A DNA stretch of 43,361 bases from JALOOE01 sp964423545 (GTDB taxonomy: Bacteria > Chloroflexota > Anaerolineae > CG2-30-64-16), in contig CAYRFV010000009.1 of assembly GCA_964423545.1 (NCBI GenBank), forward strand, positions 1 to 43,361, written 5' to 3'. Positions 33,071 through 41,106 of this stretch are shown piece by piece (the stretch's first letter is position 1; every line of letters starts with the position of its first letter). A program made the position numbers and the translations under genes. The notes beneath the pieces are model-generated. The model did no database searches. It was not told the DNA's origin and saw only the letters and a program-made list of their open reading frames with translations.

Positions 33071-33317
33071 GTGGTGCGGAGCGGTTGGGTGATCGTACAG
33101 CGTGTCCATCCGAGCATCCTGTGCGCGTTTGCGCCTATCCACTGACTGCCATCGACCCGGCATGGGCGATGAGCTCGCTGTTTTCGACAATCGAGTCGCT
33201 TGGATCACCGTGGTGACCGAGACGCCGCGATAGCAGCCGGAAGATGGCCCGGGCAATCTGGCCTGAGGCAGATTCCATGTCAATCACGCCCCTCGGCCCG
33301 CCGAGGGGTTTTTCTTT
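33071..33317 (+). ncRNA. Structured 5' leader of the pan operon (candidate pan motif RNA)
   Basis: A transcript of about 245 bases runs from its own promoter to an intrinsic terminator 16 bases before panB. It contains several hairpins: one at 33202-33218 with a bulged A (GG-A-TCAC loop GTGA-CC), one at 33255-33274 (AATCTG/CAGATT), and a possible one around 33160-33200. GGTGATC at 33088-33094 can also pair with GATCACC at 33203-33209, giving an alternative fold. CCGAG at 33217-33221 could pair with the terminator arm. The 'pan' RNA motif is known in Chloroflexi upstream of panB, panC and panD and has bulged adenosines. I cannot confirm the consensus by eye; a free-standing small RNA is the alternative. 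Confidence 0.5.
33289..33317 (+). terminator. Intrinsic terminator just upstream of panB
   Basis: CCCCTCGG (33289-33296) and CCGAGGGG (33301-33308) form a perfect 8-bp stem with a 4-base loop, followed by TTTTTCTTT. It is the best intrinsic terminator in the window. Its place between a promoter and panB points to attenuation. Confidence 0.85.
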
Positions 33318-33332
33318 CTCAGGGCGCCCGTC

Positions 33333-34214
33333 ATGTCACGCAAGAAGAACAGCATTCTACTGCTTCAGGAAAAGAAGGCGCACCGCACTCCGATCACGAT
33401 GGTCACTGCGTACGACTATCCCAGCGCGCTGGCGGCCGACCGGACCGGCATCGATAGCATCCTCGTCGGTGACTCGCTGGGCATGGTTGTTCTCGGTTAC
33501 GATTCCACCACGCCGGTGACCATGGAGGAGATGCTGCACCATTGCCGGGCGGTGCGCCGCGGCGCGCAGTACGCCTTTCTGATCGGCGACATGCCCTTCA
33601 TGTCCTATCAGGCTGATAGGCGCGAGGCGGTGCGCAACGCCGGACGCTTCTTGAAGGAAGCCGGCATGGATGCGGTCAAGTTGGAGGGCGGTCTGCCGAT
33701 GGCGGCGACGGTGCGGGCGATCTCCGAGTCTGGCATCACCGTGATCGGCCATATCGGCCTGACGCCTCAATCGACCGCCAAGCTGGGCGGCTATCGCGTC
33801 CAGGGACGCACTGCCGCCGCGGCCCAGCACCTGTTGGAGGATGCGGAGGCGTTGCAGGCGGCGGGCGCAGCGATGGTTGTCCTGGAGATGGTGCCCGATC
33901 GGGTCGCTGAAACGATAACGCAGCGCCTGCACATCCCCACCATCGGCATCGGAGCCGGGGCTGGCTGCGATGGGCAGGTGCTCGTCCTTCACGACCTGCT
34001 GGGGCTGTTCGATAGATTCACGCCGCGCTTCGCGAAACGCTATGCCGAGTTGTTCGTTGAAACGGAGCGGGCGCTGGCAGCTTATCGCGACGATGTTGCA
34101 GCTCGCCGTTTCCCTGACGCCGAACACGCTTTTCCGATCGACGAAGCAGCCTGGCTTGAATGGCAGCAGTTGCAGCGCTCCCATGAAAGGGGTATGGAAG
34201 ATCAGGCGGACTGA
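33333..34214 (+). CDS. panB: 3-methyl-2-oxobutanoate hydroxymethyltransferase (ketopantoate synthase)
   Basis: PanB makes ketopantoate from 2-oxoisovalerate and methylene-tetrahydrofolate. The 293-residue TIM barrel shows ITMVTAYDYPSA (21-32), the Mg-binding Asp47 (VGDSLGM) and Asp86 (IGDMPFM), Lys116 (VKLEGG) and the catalytic Glu185 (VLEMVP). The ribosome binding site is weak (AGGG about 10 bases upstream). Its TGA shares one base with the panE ATG (TGATG at 34212-34216). A leader with a terminator precedes it. It is the first of four pantothenate/CoA genes. Confidence 0.96.
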   Translation: MSRKKNSILLLQEKKAHRTPITMVTAYDYPSALAADRTGIDSILVGDSLGMVVLGYDSTTPVTMEEMLHHCRAVRRGAQYAFLIGDMPFMSYQADRREAVRNAGRFLKEAGMDAVKLEGGLPMAATVRAISESGITVIGHIGLTPQSTAKLGGYRVQGRTAAAAQHLLEDAEALQAAGAAMVVLEMVPDRVAETITQRLHIPTIGIGAGAGCDGQVLVLHDLLGLFDRFTPRFAKRYAELFVETERALAAYRDDVAARRFPDAEHAFPIDEAAWLEWQQLQRSHERGMEDQAD

Positions 34215-35134
34215 TGCGTATTGCTATTCTTGGTACGGGCGCGCTGGGGAGTGTCTTTGCAGCCAAACTGGCACGCTGCGTCGAGGTCTGGGTGCTGGGC
34301 GCCTGGACGGCGGCAGTCGACGCCATCCGGCGTGAAGGGATTCGGATCCATCAGCTTGACGGCTCGTTGGCGCTGGCCTCCGTGCATGCGACGGGCGATC
34401 CGACCAAGGCGTCCATCTGCGATGCGGCCTTGCTCCTGGTCAAGAGCTACCAGACTGAACGCGCAGCAGCATGGGCTGCGCAGGTGCTCGGCCCCCATGG
34501 CCTGGCGGTGACTTTTCAAAACGGCCTGGATAACGGCCCGAAGCTTGAAGCCGCAGTGGGCAGGGAGCGCACGGCTCTCGGCGTGAACTACACCGGCGCG
34601 ACGCTGATCGGACCGGGCGAGACGCGCCACACAGCTCAGTTGACCAACCTGATCGAGTCACGCCCGGAGATTGCGCCGCAGGTCGCCTGCCTGGCGGACA
34701 TCATGACCGCGGCGGGCCTCGATGCGCGCGCCACGGACGCGATCGAGGGCGAAGTGTGGGGGAAGGCGATCGCCAACGCGGGGATCAATCCGTTGACCGC
34801 GCTCTGGCGGGTGCCGAACGGGCAGCTGCTCTCGTGCGATGAACGGCGCTCGCTGCTCGGCCTGCTCGTGGCCGAGGCCGCGGCCGTAGCCCAGGCGCGC
34901 GGCGTCACCTTGCCCTTCGCCGACCCACTGGCGCATACCGAAAGGATCTGCCGGGCGAGCGCGGCGAATCACTCGTCCATGCTTCAGGATATCGAGCGCG
35001 GCCGGCCGACCGAGATTGACAGCATCAACGGCGTGATCGTCGCCGAGGGCCGCCGCCTGGGCGCGCTGGCGCCGCTCAACGAAGCGGTGTGGCGCCTCGT
35101 TCGTGCTATGGAGGGTCATTCATGCAAGTCGTAG
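34214..35134 (+). CDS. panE: 2-dehydropantoate 2-reductase
   Basis: PanE reduces ketopantoate to pantoate with NADPH. The 306-residue protein has the dinucleotide motif ILGTGALGS (5-13), Asn103 (FQNGLDN) and the catalytic lysine Lys184 in VWGKAIANAGINPLTAL, with TEIDSINGVIV near the C terminus. It is coupled to panB by a TGATG overlap, and its 3' end overlaps panC by 13 bp. Confidence 0.95.
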   Translation: MRIAILGTGALGSVFAAKLARCVEVWVLGAWTAAVDAIRREGIRIHQLDGSLALASVHATGDPTKASICDAALLLVKSYQTERAAAWAAQVLGPHGLAVTFQNGLDNGPKLEAAVGRERTALGVNYTGATLIGPGETRHTAQLTNLIESRPEIAPQVACLADIMTAAGLDARATDAIEGEVWGKAIANAGINPLTALWRVPNGQLLSCDERRSLLGLLVAEAAAVAQARGVTLPFADPLAHTERICRASAANHSSMLQDIERGRPTEIDSINGVIVAEGRRLGALAPLNEAVWRLVRAMEGHSCKS

Positions 35135-35964
35135 CGTCGATTGCCGAGATCCGTCGTCTCCGGCGCGAGCTGACCGGCAGTTGGGGACTGGTGCCCACGA
35201 TGGGCTTTCTGCACGCAGGACACCTGGCTTTGGTTCAGCGGGCGCGCGGCGAGAACGACCGAGTCGGGGCGTCGATCTTTGTCAACCCGACTCAGTTCGG
35301 GCCGACCGAGGATCTGGCGGCCTACCCGCGCGACCTCCCGCGCGACCTGGCCATGCTGGAGGCGGCGGGCGTCGACCTGGTGTGGGCCCCGCCTGTCGCG
35401 GAGGTCTATCCTGCGGGTTTCCAGACCTATGTGACGGTGGAAGAGGTGACGAGGGTGCTGGAGGGCGCGGCCCGGCCGACGCACTTCCGGGGCGTGGCGA
35501 CCATCGTCGCCAAATTGTTCAACGTCTTCCAGCCTGACCGGGCGTATTTCGGCCAGAAGGACGCGCAACAGGTTGTGGTGATCCAGCGCATGGTGCATGA
35601 TCTGAGCTTTCCACTGGAGATCGTCGTCTGTCCTACGGTGCGCGAGGCGGACGGGCTGGCGCTCTCCTCCCGGAACAGTTACCTCACACCGGAGCAACGA
35701 GCCGCCGCGCCGGTGCTGTACCGGGCGCTGTGCGCCGGCCGCGCTGCGTGGCAGGCGGGTGAGTACGATGGCGAGCGGTTGCGGCGGATCATGCGCGGCA
35801 TCCTCGATGCCGAACCGCTCGTTAGCCCCGACTATGTGAGCGCCGCCGATCCGTTCACGCTGACGGAGCTCGGTGATGCTGGACGCGGTGTGCTGCTCTC
35901 GATGGCGGTGCGCATCGGCCGCGCGCGGTTGATCGACAACGTCCGCTTGCTCCCTGATCGTTGA
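35122..35964 (+). CDS. panC: Pantothenate synthetase
   Basis: PanC joins pantoate and beta-alanine with ATP. The 280-residue protein has the HIGH-like motif PTMGFLHAGH (His31, His34), FVNPTQFGP (53-61), FGQKDAQQ and the KMSKS-like LALSSRN (179-185). The ATG at 35122 is preceded by GGAGGG at 6 bases; a longer frame from 35089 lies inside panE and lacks conserved sequence. panD for beta-alanine is not in the window. Confidence 0.95.
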   Translation: MQVVASIAEIRRLRRELTGSWGLVPTMGFLHAGHLALVQRARGENDRVGASIFVNPTQFGPTEDLAAYPRDLPRDLAMLEAAGVDLVWAPPVAEVYPAGFQTYVTVEEVTRVLEGAARPTHFRGVATIVAKLFNVFQPDRAYFGQKDAQQVVVIQRMVHDLSFPLEIVVCPTVREADGLALSSRNSYLTPEQRAAAPVLYRALCAGRAAWQAGEYDGERLRRIMRGILDAEPLVSPDYVSAADPFTLTELGDAGRGVLLSMAVRIGRARLIDNVRLLPDR

Positions 35965-36021
35965 GGCCGCCTCTCTTCCGGAGAAGATCGCACGATGTGG
36001 TGCTGAAGCAGGAGTTGCCCC

Positions 36022-36789
36022 ATGTTTCTTGCTATCGATGTCGGTAACACCAACATCACGCTAGGCGTCTATCAGGCCGAGCGCCTGGCGGCGACGTGGC
36101 GTGTGGCGACGGTTCACGACCGGATGCCCGATGAATATGGCATCCTGCTCATCCAGTTGATGACGCAGCGAGGTCTGTCGCCGGCGGGGGTGGATGGCGT
36201 CGCCATTGCGAGCGTCGTGCCGGCGCTGACGGGCGTGTTTCGGGAGGTCATCGGGAGCTACCTGGAGCAAGAGCCGCTCGTGGTCGATGCCGGGGTGAAA
36301 ACCGGCGTGCGCATACGTTACGAAAGCCCGCGCGAGGTGGGCGCCGACCGGGTGGTGGACTGCGCGGCCGTGAAGGTGAAGTACGGCGGCCCGGCGTGCG
36401 TCGTCGATTTCGGCACCGCCACCACGTTCGACGCGATCACGGCGGAGGGGGATTATCTGGGCGGTGCGATCGCGCCGGGCATCGGTATCGCTGCCGAGGC
36501 GCTTTTTTCGCGCGCATCCAAGCTCTACCGCGTCGAGATCGCGCCGCCGTCGCGGGCCATCGGGACCAACACGGCGATGGCGATGCAGTCAGGCATCTTC
36601 TTCGGCTACGTGGGTCTGGTCGAAGGCCTGGTGGCGCGTTTTCGTCGCGAGCTGGGCGATGCGATGAAGGTGATTGCCACGGGTGGACTGGCGCAGAGAG
36701 TGGCGGCCGAGACACCGGTCATCCAACACATCGACCCCTGGCTGACGTTGGATGGCCTCCGCATCATCTATGAGATGAACCGGCGATAG
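36022..36789 (+). CDS. coaX: Type III pantothenate kinase
   Basis: CoaX phosphorylates pantothenate, the first step to CoA, and is not inhibited by CoA in characterised members. The 255-residue protein has the ASKHA phosphate-1 motif AIDVGNTN (4-11), Asp109 in GADRVVD, the predicted base, and FGTATTFD (130-137), followed by GGAIAPGI. It needs a monovalent cation such as K+ in known cases. CAGGAG precedes the ATG by 7 bases. It ends the pan operon, 57 bp after panC. Confidence 0.95.
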   Translation: MFLAIDVGNTNITLGVYQAERLAATWRVATVHDRMPDEYGILLIQLMTQRGLSPAGVDGVAIASVVPALTGVFREVIGSYLEQEPLVVDAGVKTGVRIRYESPREVGADRVVDCAAVKVKYGGPACVVDFGTATTFDAITAEGDYLGGAIAPGIGIAAEALFSRASKLYRVEIAPPSRAIGTNTAMAMQSGIFFGYVGLVEGLVARFRRELGDAMKVIATGGLAQRVAAETPVIQHIDPWLTLDGLRIIYEMNRR

Positions 36790-36835
36790 GCAGGCCACAG
36801 CTTCGCGCGCTCCCCCCGCCGATTGGATGGCGCAG

Positions 36836-37285
36836 CTATTCGCGCTTGATCGGCCGGATCATCAGCACAGGCACTCCGGCCCCGCGCACCACCCGGTCGG
36901 CGACGCTGCCTAAGAACCAGCGCGAGGGCCCCGTCCGGCCGTGCGTCGACATCGCAATCAGGTCGGCCTGAACCTTGTGGGCGAATGCAATGATGGCGTC
37001 AGCCACCGGTCCGCCCACTGTGACCACCTCAGCGCGCGCCTCGAAGCCCTCGTCTGCGAGGCCTTTGACCAGTCGCTCCAGATACTCGCCGGCCTCGGTT
37101 TCCAGCGAAGCCTGCAATGAGTCGGCTACGCTCGGATCTGCGAGCAGATACTCGTACGATGGATAGGTGGTGATGCGCACCAGCATGATCTCGCTGCCGA
37201 GCACGCGCGCCAGCGCGCGAACGTGCGTCAGGACTTCCTCGGCCAGCTTTGACCCGTCGAGCGGCACCACGATGCGTCTGTACAT
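36836..37285 (-). CDS. Universal stress protein (UspA family)
   Basis: This is a single Usp domain of 149 residues, starting with YRRIVVPLDGSKLAEEVL and ending with MSTHGRTGPSRWFLGSVADRVVRGAGVPVLMIRP, which contains the G-x2-G...GS nucleotide-binding loop, so it probably binds ATP. GGAGG lies 5 bases before the ATG at 37285. It converges with coaX and follows the ParA/DUF4177 genes, with a hairpin in between. Confidence 0.92.
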   Translation of the reverse strand: MYRRIVVPLDGSKLAEEVLTHVRALARVLGSEIMLVRITTYPSYEYLLADPSVADSLQASLETEAGEYLERLVKGLADEGFEARAEVVTVGGPVADAIIAFAHKVQADLIAMSTHGRTGPSRWFLGSVADRVVRGAGVPVLMIRPIKRE

Positions 37286-37331
37286 GGGATCCTCCTCGTC
37301 GTCGAGAAAGGTGGGATGGGGCCGATTCGCT

Positions 37332-37361
37332 GATGACTGGCCCGCGCGCTCGCCGGTCATC
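37332..37361. terminator. 10-bp hairpin between the DUF4177-like and usp genes
   Basis: GATGACTGGC (37332-37341) pairs with GCCGGTCATC (37352-37361), one pair being G-U on the plus strand, around a 10-base loop. There is no T run. It follows the end of the ParA-containing operon and may end its transcript. Confidence 0.4.
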
Positions 37362-37378
37362 CGCGCGCCGGGCCGCTA

Positions 37379-37759
37379 TCACTGCGCCGGCCGCTTGAAG
37401 TAGAGCTGCCTCCTGTCGCTGATGCCGTAGAGGCGTTCGCCGGCGGTGGCGGCCGTCAGTTCCCAGCCGTCCGCTCCTGCCTGAACGACGAAGTCATCGA
37501 GCAGCGGGCCATGCATCCATCCTGCGATCTCGACGCCGTTCTCATAGCGCGGCCGCCAGCCGTGATACTCCTGAAACGATACGATGCGATGCTCCCAGCG
37601 CAGGGCGTGCTCTGATCGCGGGGCCTTTCTCGCCGGGATCGACGGCCGGTCGGGCGCCGCGGTTGGTTGGGAGACCAACGCGCCGGCAGGATTGTCCCCG
37701 CCTCGCGGTGCGCCCAGGATGTCCGCCAGTACGTCGGGCGTCTGCTTACGTTCGGTCAT
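37379..37759 (-). CDS. DUF4177-like protein downstream of parA
   Basis: This is a 126-residue protein. The first 55 residues are polar, Pro/Ala-rich and likely disordered; the rest matches the small DUF4177-like fold with the pattern GADGWELTAA...YFKRP at the end. The function is unknown. The ATG at 37759 lies 14 bp inside the 3' end of parA, with AAAGGA upstream, so the two are translationally coupled. It could be the partner protein of this ParA, which has no ParB nearby. Confidence 0.65.
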   Translation of the reverse strand: MTERKQTPDVLADILGAPRGGDNPAGALVSQPTAAPDRPSIPARKAPRSEHALRWEHRIVSFQEYHGWRPRYENGVEIAGWMHGPLLDDFVVQAGADGWELTAATAGERLYGISDRRQLYFKRPAQ

Positions 37760-38495
37760 CGTGCAGGATCCTTTGGATGAGCTTACGGTAGTCCTCTGCG
37801 CCGGGTGATCCCGGCGCGTATTCGAAGATCGTCTGGCCGTAGCCGGGCGCCTCCGAGAGCCGGACGTTGTAGCGAATCGGCTGGCACAACTCTGCCGGGA
37901 ATGCCTTACTGAGCTGCTGGAGGATTTCATCCGACTTCCGGACGCGGCGATCGAAGAAGGTCGGCACCACGTACTGGAGAGCGAGCCGGGGATGATACTT
38001 CTGGATCGCGGCCATGCTCTGAGTGAAGTCGCGCAGGCTTTGCAGCGTCATCACTTCGAGTGAGACCGGCGTCGCCACTTCCACGGCATAGAACAAGACG
38101 TTGACCGACAGCGCATCCCAGCCGGGAGCGGTGTCGAGGATGGTGAAGTCATAGCGGCCGTCGAGCGGCGCCAACGCCTCAGACAGCGTCTGCTCTCCAC
38201 CGAAGTCCCGGCGAGTGATCAGCCGTTTGAGGTTCGCCAGCGCGCGACCGCCGCCCAGCAGCCATAGGTTCGAGCGAGCCAGCACGATCGCCTCCTCCGC
38301 GGTGGCTTCGCCCGCCGCCAACTCGGCCAGTCCTGCGGCCGGTTGCGCGCCCAACGACCGCGCGGATTGGCCCTGGGTGTCCACGTCGACCAACAGCACG
38401 CGTTGCCCTGCCAGAGCCAGACCGGCGGCCAGGTTCACGGCCGTGGTGGTCTTCCCGACACCCCCCTTGGTGAGCGCGACCGCGATCTTGCGCAA
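37746..38495 (-). CDS. Orphan ParA/MinD-type ATPase
   Basis: The 249-residue protein has the deviant Walker A KGGVGKTT (10-17), including the signature Lys10, the switch I-like DVDTQGQS (37-44) and Walker B ILDTAPG. Such ATPases form dimers on DNA or membrane and position cargo such as plasmids, chromosomes or protein complexes. No parB, parS-like repeat array or replication gene is adjacent, so a chromosome-partition role is unlikely. It starts with TTG 38495, behind GGGAGGTG at 4 bases, and 14 bp after a glycogen-synthase-like glycosyltransferase gene; they form one operon. Confidence 0.85.
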   Translation of the reverse strand: MRKIAVALTKGGVGKTTTAVNLAAGLALAGQRVLLVDVDTQGQSARSLGAQPAAGLAELAAGEATAEEAIVLARSNLWLLGGGRALANLKRLITRRDFGGEQTLSEALAPLDGRYDFTILDTAPGWDALSVNVLFYAVEVATPVSLEVMTLQSLRDFTQSMAAIQKYHPRLALQYVVPTFFDRRVRKSDEILQQLSKAFPAELCQPIRYNVRLSEAPGYGQTIFEYAPGSPGAEDYRKLIQRILHDDRT

Positions 38496-38509
38496 GTGTC
38501 ACCTCCCGA

Positions 38510-40279
38510 TCAGCATCTGGCCAGCGCCGGCAACAGGTAATCGCGGGTGACCACGTCCCAACTCATCCCGCGCGCTACGCGTTGACCTTCCTCGATCAGG
38601 TGCGCAGCATCCTCCCGAGAGCGTGGCAGCCGGTCAGCGATCTGCTGGGCGACCGCGAGGCTGTTGAATGCCTCGATGTTGTTTCGGGCGACGCGATCGA
38701 TGCCGAGTGCGTCCCAGGCGCTTTGGAGGCGCCATCCCGGCGGCAGCCCGACGTAGTCCGCCACGATCAGGTTGGGTGTGGGCTGCTCGCCTGCGGCATG
38801 CGCCACGAACCCAACGCACCCGCAGACGTTCGAGACCGCGCACAACGCGCCGGCAGCCAACGGCTCCACCTGGGCAATGCCGAACGGCTCGTAGATCGAC
38901 TGGCCGAACTCCAGGTCGGCGCCGATGCGTAGGTCGGCAAAGGCCATGGCATCGGGCATGCGTCGCCCGCAGCGCGCGCGATCGAAGCCGAACTGGTTGA
39001 GCAGAACGACCCGTATGGCGTGGCGGCCCCAGTGGAATGGCTCTAGAACGTTATAAAAATAGTCGGCTTCGATGCCCTGCAGGTCGCCGTTGTCGGCGCG
39101 ATGGCCGACGGGCCAGCCGTATTCCCACTCCCAGCGGTGGACGTCGTCAGGTCGCCGTCCTGTCGGCACTGCCGTTGACACAACAAGCAGCACAGCAGTC
39201 TGTCCGCGCGTCGCCAGCGTCCATTCGAGGTGCTCGAGCACGCGGATATCGCGCCAATACGCCTTGCTGAGCACCATGCGGCTGACGTGGGTGAATATGT
39301 AGTCGGGCCGATAGCCGAACAGGTTCTGCGCGTATTGGAGCAGAAGCTCGCGGCTCGCCAACTTCTGCTCCAGGCTGACGGGCGCCGCCGGCACGCCGTT
39401 GTACACCAGGTCGATGCCTGTGCTGCCGAAAACGCCGCCGAGGAAGCGGAGCTCGTCGACGACAAGATCGCCCACCGCGAAGAGACGATTGCAGACGCCT
39501 GCACGCTGGATCATCGCGTGCTTGTAGAACCAGGACTGGTCGCCGAAGACCTCATCCAGCCGGTTGCCCTGCAACATGCCCAGTCGCAGCGCGTTGTAGA
39601 AGCGGGTGTCGTGGCCGCCGTGCTCCTCGACCAGCAGGCGGGCGGTCGCGACCTCGTGCGCGTAGAAGACCGTCTTGTAGCGTTCGCGGTCGCGCAAAAG
39701 GGCGCTGAAGACGACCGGCAACCCCAGCCACTCGTGTGCGATGATGTATCGCTCCGCGACGGGCGATAGATCGGCCGTGATCGCCTCGATTGCCTCATAG
39801 AGCGGCTCCGCCGCGTTCAGATAGAAGCTCACCTCCCAGTTCCGCTCCAACTGCTGGCACGGCAAGCCCCATCGCTGCCAGAGGTGATACTTGTAGCTGT
39901 TGACTATCTCGCCGGAGATGCCGCCTGCGTCGACCAGGATCACCTCATGCTCGGCCCCGCCGAAATTCCGCACCCCGTAGACCAGCCGCACATACATGCG
40001 TTCCTCGATCGCGCGCAGCCTACGGGCGATCCCCTCCGCGGTCTGGTTGATTCCGTGCAGCGATGAGTAGAGGATGTTGAGCTGATTCCTTGGCGCGGTC
40101 AGGCGCTCCATCTCGTCCGGATTCCAGGGATTGATGGGACCGACGACAATGGTGCGGTGGACAGCTGCGGTGTAGGCCGGTGCACCGAGCAGGCCATCGA
40201 GCACCGCGCCGATGCCGCCGATCTTGAAGCCGGCTTCATGGGTGGCGTGAACGACGAGGGCGACTTTGGAAGAAGACAT
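38510..40279 (-). CDS. Glycogen/starch-synthase-like glycosyltransferase
   Basis: This is a 589-residue GT-B protein. The N-terminal domain has the KxGG-type donor motif (FKIGGIGAV, about 18-26), then HEWLGLPVV; the C-terminal domain has SIYEPFGIAQVE with Glu464 and Glu472, the E-x7-E pattern of retaining GT4/GT5 enzymes. Members build alpha-glucans or transfer hexoses. It is longer than bacterial GlgA (about 480), with extra sequence around 330-450. The ATG at 40279 follows AGGAG at 5 bases. It leads the operon with ParA and the DUF4177-like gene. Donor and product are unknown. Confidence 0.8.
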   Translation of the reverse strand: MSSSKVALVVHATHEAGFKIGGIGAVLDGLLGAPAYTAAVHRTIVVGPINPWNPDEMERLTAPRNQLNILYSSLHGINQTAEGIARRLRAIEERMYVRLVYGVRNFGGAEHEVILVDAGGISGEIVNSYKYHLWQRWGLPCQQLERNWEVSFYLNAAEPLYEAIEAITADLSPVAERYIIAHEWLGLPVVFSALLRDRERYKTVFYAHEVATARLLVEEHGGHDTRFYNALRLGMLQGNRLDEVFGDQSWFYKHAMIQRAGVCNRLFAVGDLVVDELRFLGGVFGSTGIDLVYNGVPAAPVSLEQKLASRELLLQYAQNLFGYRPDYIFTHVSRMVLSKAYWRDIRVLEHLEWTLATRGQTAVLLVVSTAVPTGRRPDDVHRWEWEYGWPVGHRADNGDLQGIEADYFYNVLEPFHWGRHAIRVVLLNQFGFDRARCGRRMPDAMAFADLRIGADLEFGQSIYEPFGIAQVEPLAAGALCAVSNVCGCVGFVAHAAGEQPTPNLIVADYVGLPPGWRLQSAWDALGIDRVARNNIEAFNSLAVAQQIADRLPRSREDAAHLIEEGQRVARGMSWDVVTRDYLLPALARC

Positions 40280-40330
40280 GGCGGCTCCTGAACGGTGACA
40301 GCCGAACACAGAAGCTAGCGACTGACCGTT

Positions 40331-40359
40331 ATCATATCCCCAGAGGGAAGACAGCGCAA
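40331..40359 (-). promoter_or_regulatory. Promoter of the glycosyltransferase-ParA operon
   Basis: On the minus strand TTGCGC (40354-40359) and TATGAT (40331-40336) are separated by 17 bases; the predicted start near 40324 gives a leader of about 45 bases. Confidence 0.5.
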
Positions 40360-40416
40360 AACCGAAAGCAGCAGGTACCAGCTGCAACGACCGGCTGCTG
40401 GCGGTCTTTCCCTCTG
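40341..40416 (-). repeat. Nested inverted repeat overlapping the operon promoter
   Basis: CAGAGGGAAGAC (40341-40352) is the inverse, with one extra base, of 40404-40416. Inside, CAGCAG and CTGCTG also pair. The structure lies downstream of the membrane protein gene and its left arm falls in the promoter spacer of the next operon. It may be a terminator, an operator or a small palindromic element. Confidence 0.35.
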
Positions 40417-40434
40417 AGTCCGATATAGTTCACC

Positions 40435-40452
40435 TGAGCCCGGCCTGGCTCA
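40435..40452. terminator. Short hairpin at the stop of the membrane protein gene
   Basis: TGAGCC and GGCTCA pair around a 6-base loop; one arm includes the stop codon. No T run follows on the minus strand, so its strength is doubtful. Confidence 0.3.
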
Positions 40453-41100
40453 CCCCTCCACAGCCCGCCGCAGGGCGGCCATGAATTCTTCAGGAGGTGC
40501 TTTCAGCGGTCCGGTCAGGTTGGCGAACAGCATGATGTTCGGTTGACGGGTCCGAACCGAGAGTCGTTGAATGTCAGGGCCATAGCGTTCCACGAACGGC
40601 CTGAGCCGCAGAGCCGCTTGCTCAGCGCCCGCCCCACGGTGGCCGATGCCCAGCCCCGACGGCCCATCGGTCCACGCGAACGGCTGCGAGCCGGCGCCCG
40701 CATCGAGTCGGCCGCGGAGTTCGCTCCCGACCGGCACGATCTCGACTTCGTAAGCTGGCGCCGTGCGCAGTTCGATACGCGCTGCCAGCAGATCGCGCTT
40801 GCCGCGCAGCCATTCATAGGCGAACAGCGGCGCGAACTCGCGCGTCATCAGATAGTAGCCGATTTCCATCCGGCGAAAGGGTTTTCCCGCGCTTTCCACG
40901 GTGACTTGTGCGCCGGACCCCATGCCGCGGATCCATTTCCAGAGCGCCTGGCCGCCGACCGGCTTCAGACCGGCGGCCAGCCATAACGCAATGACCTTGC
41001 TGCGCCGGCGGTTCAGCCATGAGCCGATCAGAAATCCCACGACCAAGAAGATCAATATCACCCACAGAATGCTTGTTACGAGGCCACCCGTTTCATTCAC
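40450..41100 (-). CDS. Membrane-anchored protein of unknown function
   Basis: The 216-residue protein has one N-terminal membrane helix (about 9-27), a basic NRRRSK stop-transfer stretch and a soluble, probably cytoplasmic domain with no motif I recognise. It starts at GTG 41100, 6 bp after the alcohol dehydrogenase gene, without a good ribosome binding site, so expression probably depends on the upstream genes. Confidence 0.65.
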   Translation of the reverse strand: MNETGGLVTSILWVILIFLVVGFLIGSWLNRRRSKVIALWLAAGLKPVGGQALWKWIRGMGSGAQVTVESAGKPFRRMEIGYYLMTREFAPLFAYEWLRGKRDLLAARIELRTAPAYEVEIVPVGSELRGRLDAGAGSQPFAWTDGPSGLGIGHRGAGAEQAALRLRPFVERYGPDIQRLSVRTRQPNIMLFANLTGPLKAPPEEFMAALRRAVEG

Positions 41101-41106
41101 GTTGCT

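Noticed and set aside
33195..33317. T-box riboswitch before panB
   Set aside because: The GTGGTGACCG stretch is only a loose match to the conserved T-box sequence (UGGNACCGCG), and no typical Stem I with its conserved loops was found. Pantothenate genes are not usual T-box targets.
33071..33317. SRP RNA or 6S RNA gene
   Set aside because: The SRP loop sequences are not present in the right order, and 5' and 3' ends do not form the long closing stem with central bubble of 6S RNA.
37746..38495. Chromosome or plasmid partition locus
   Set aside because: There is a ParA but no ParB, no cluster of parS-like palindromes, no replication initiator and no origin-like repeats.
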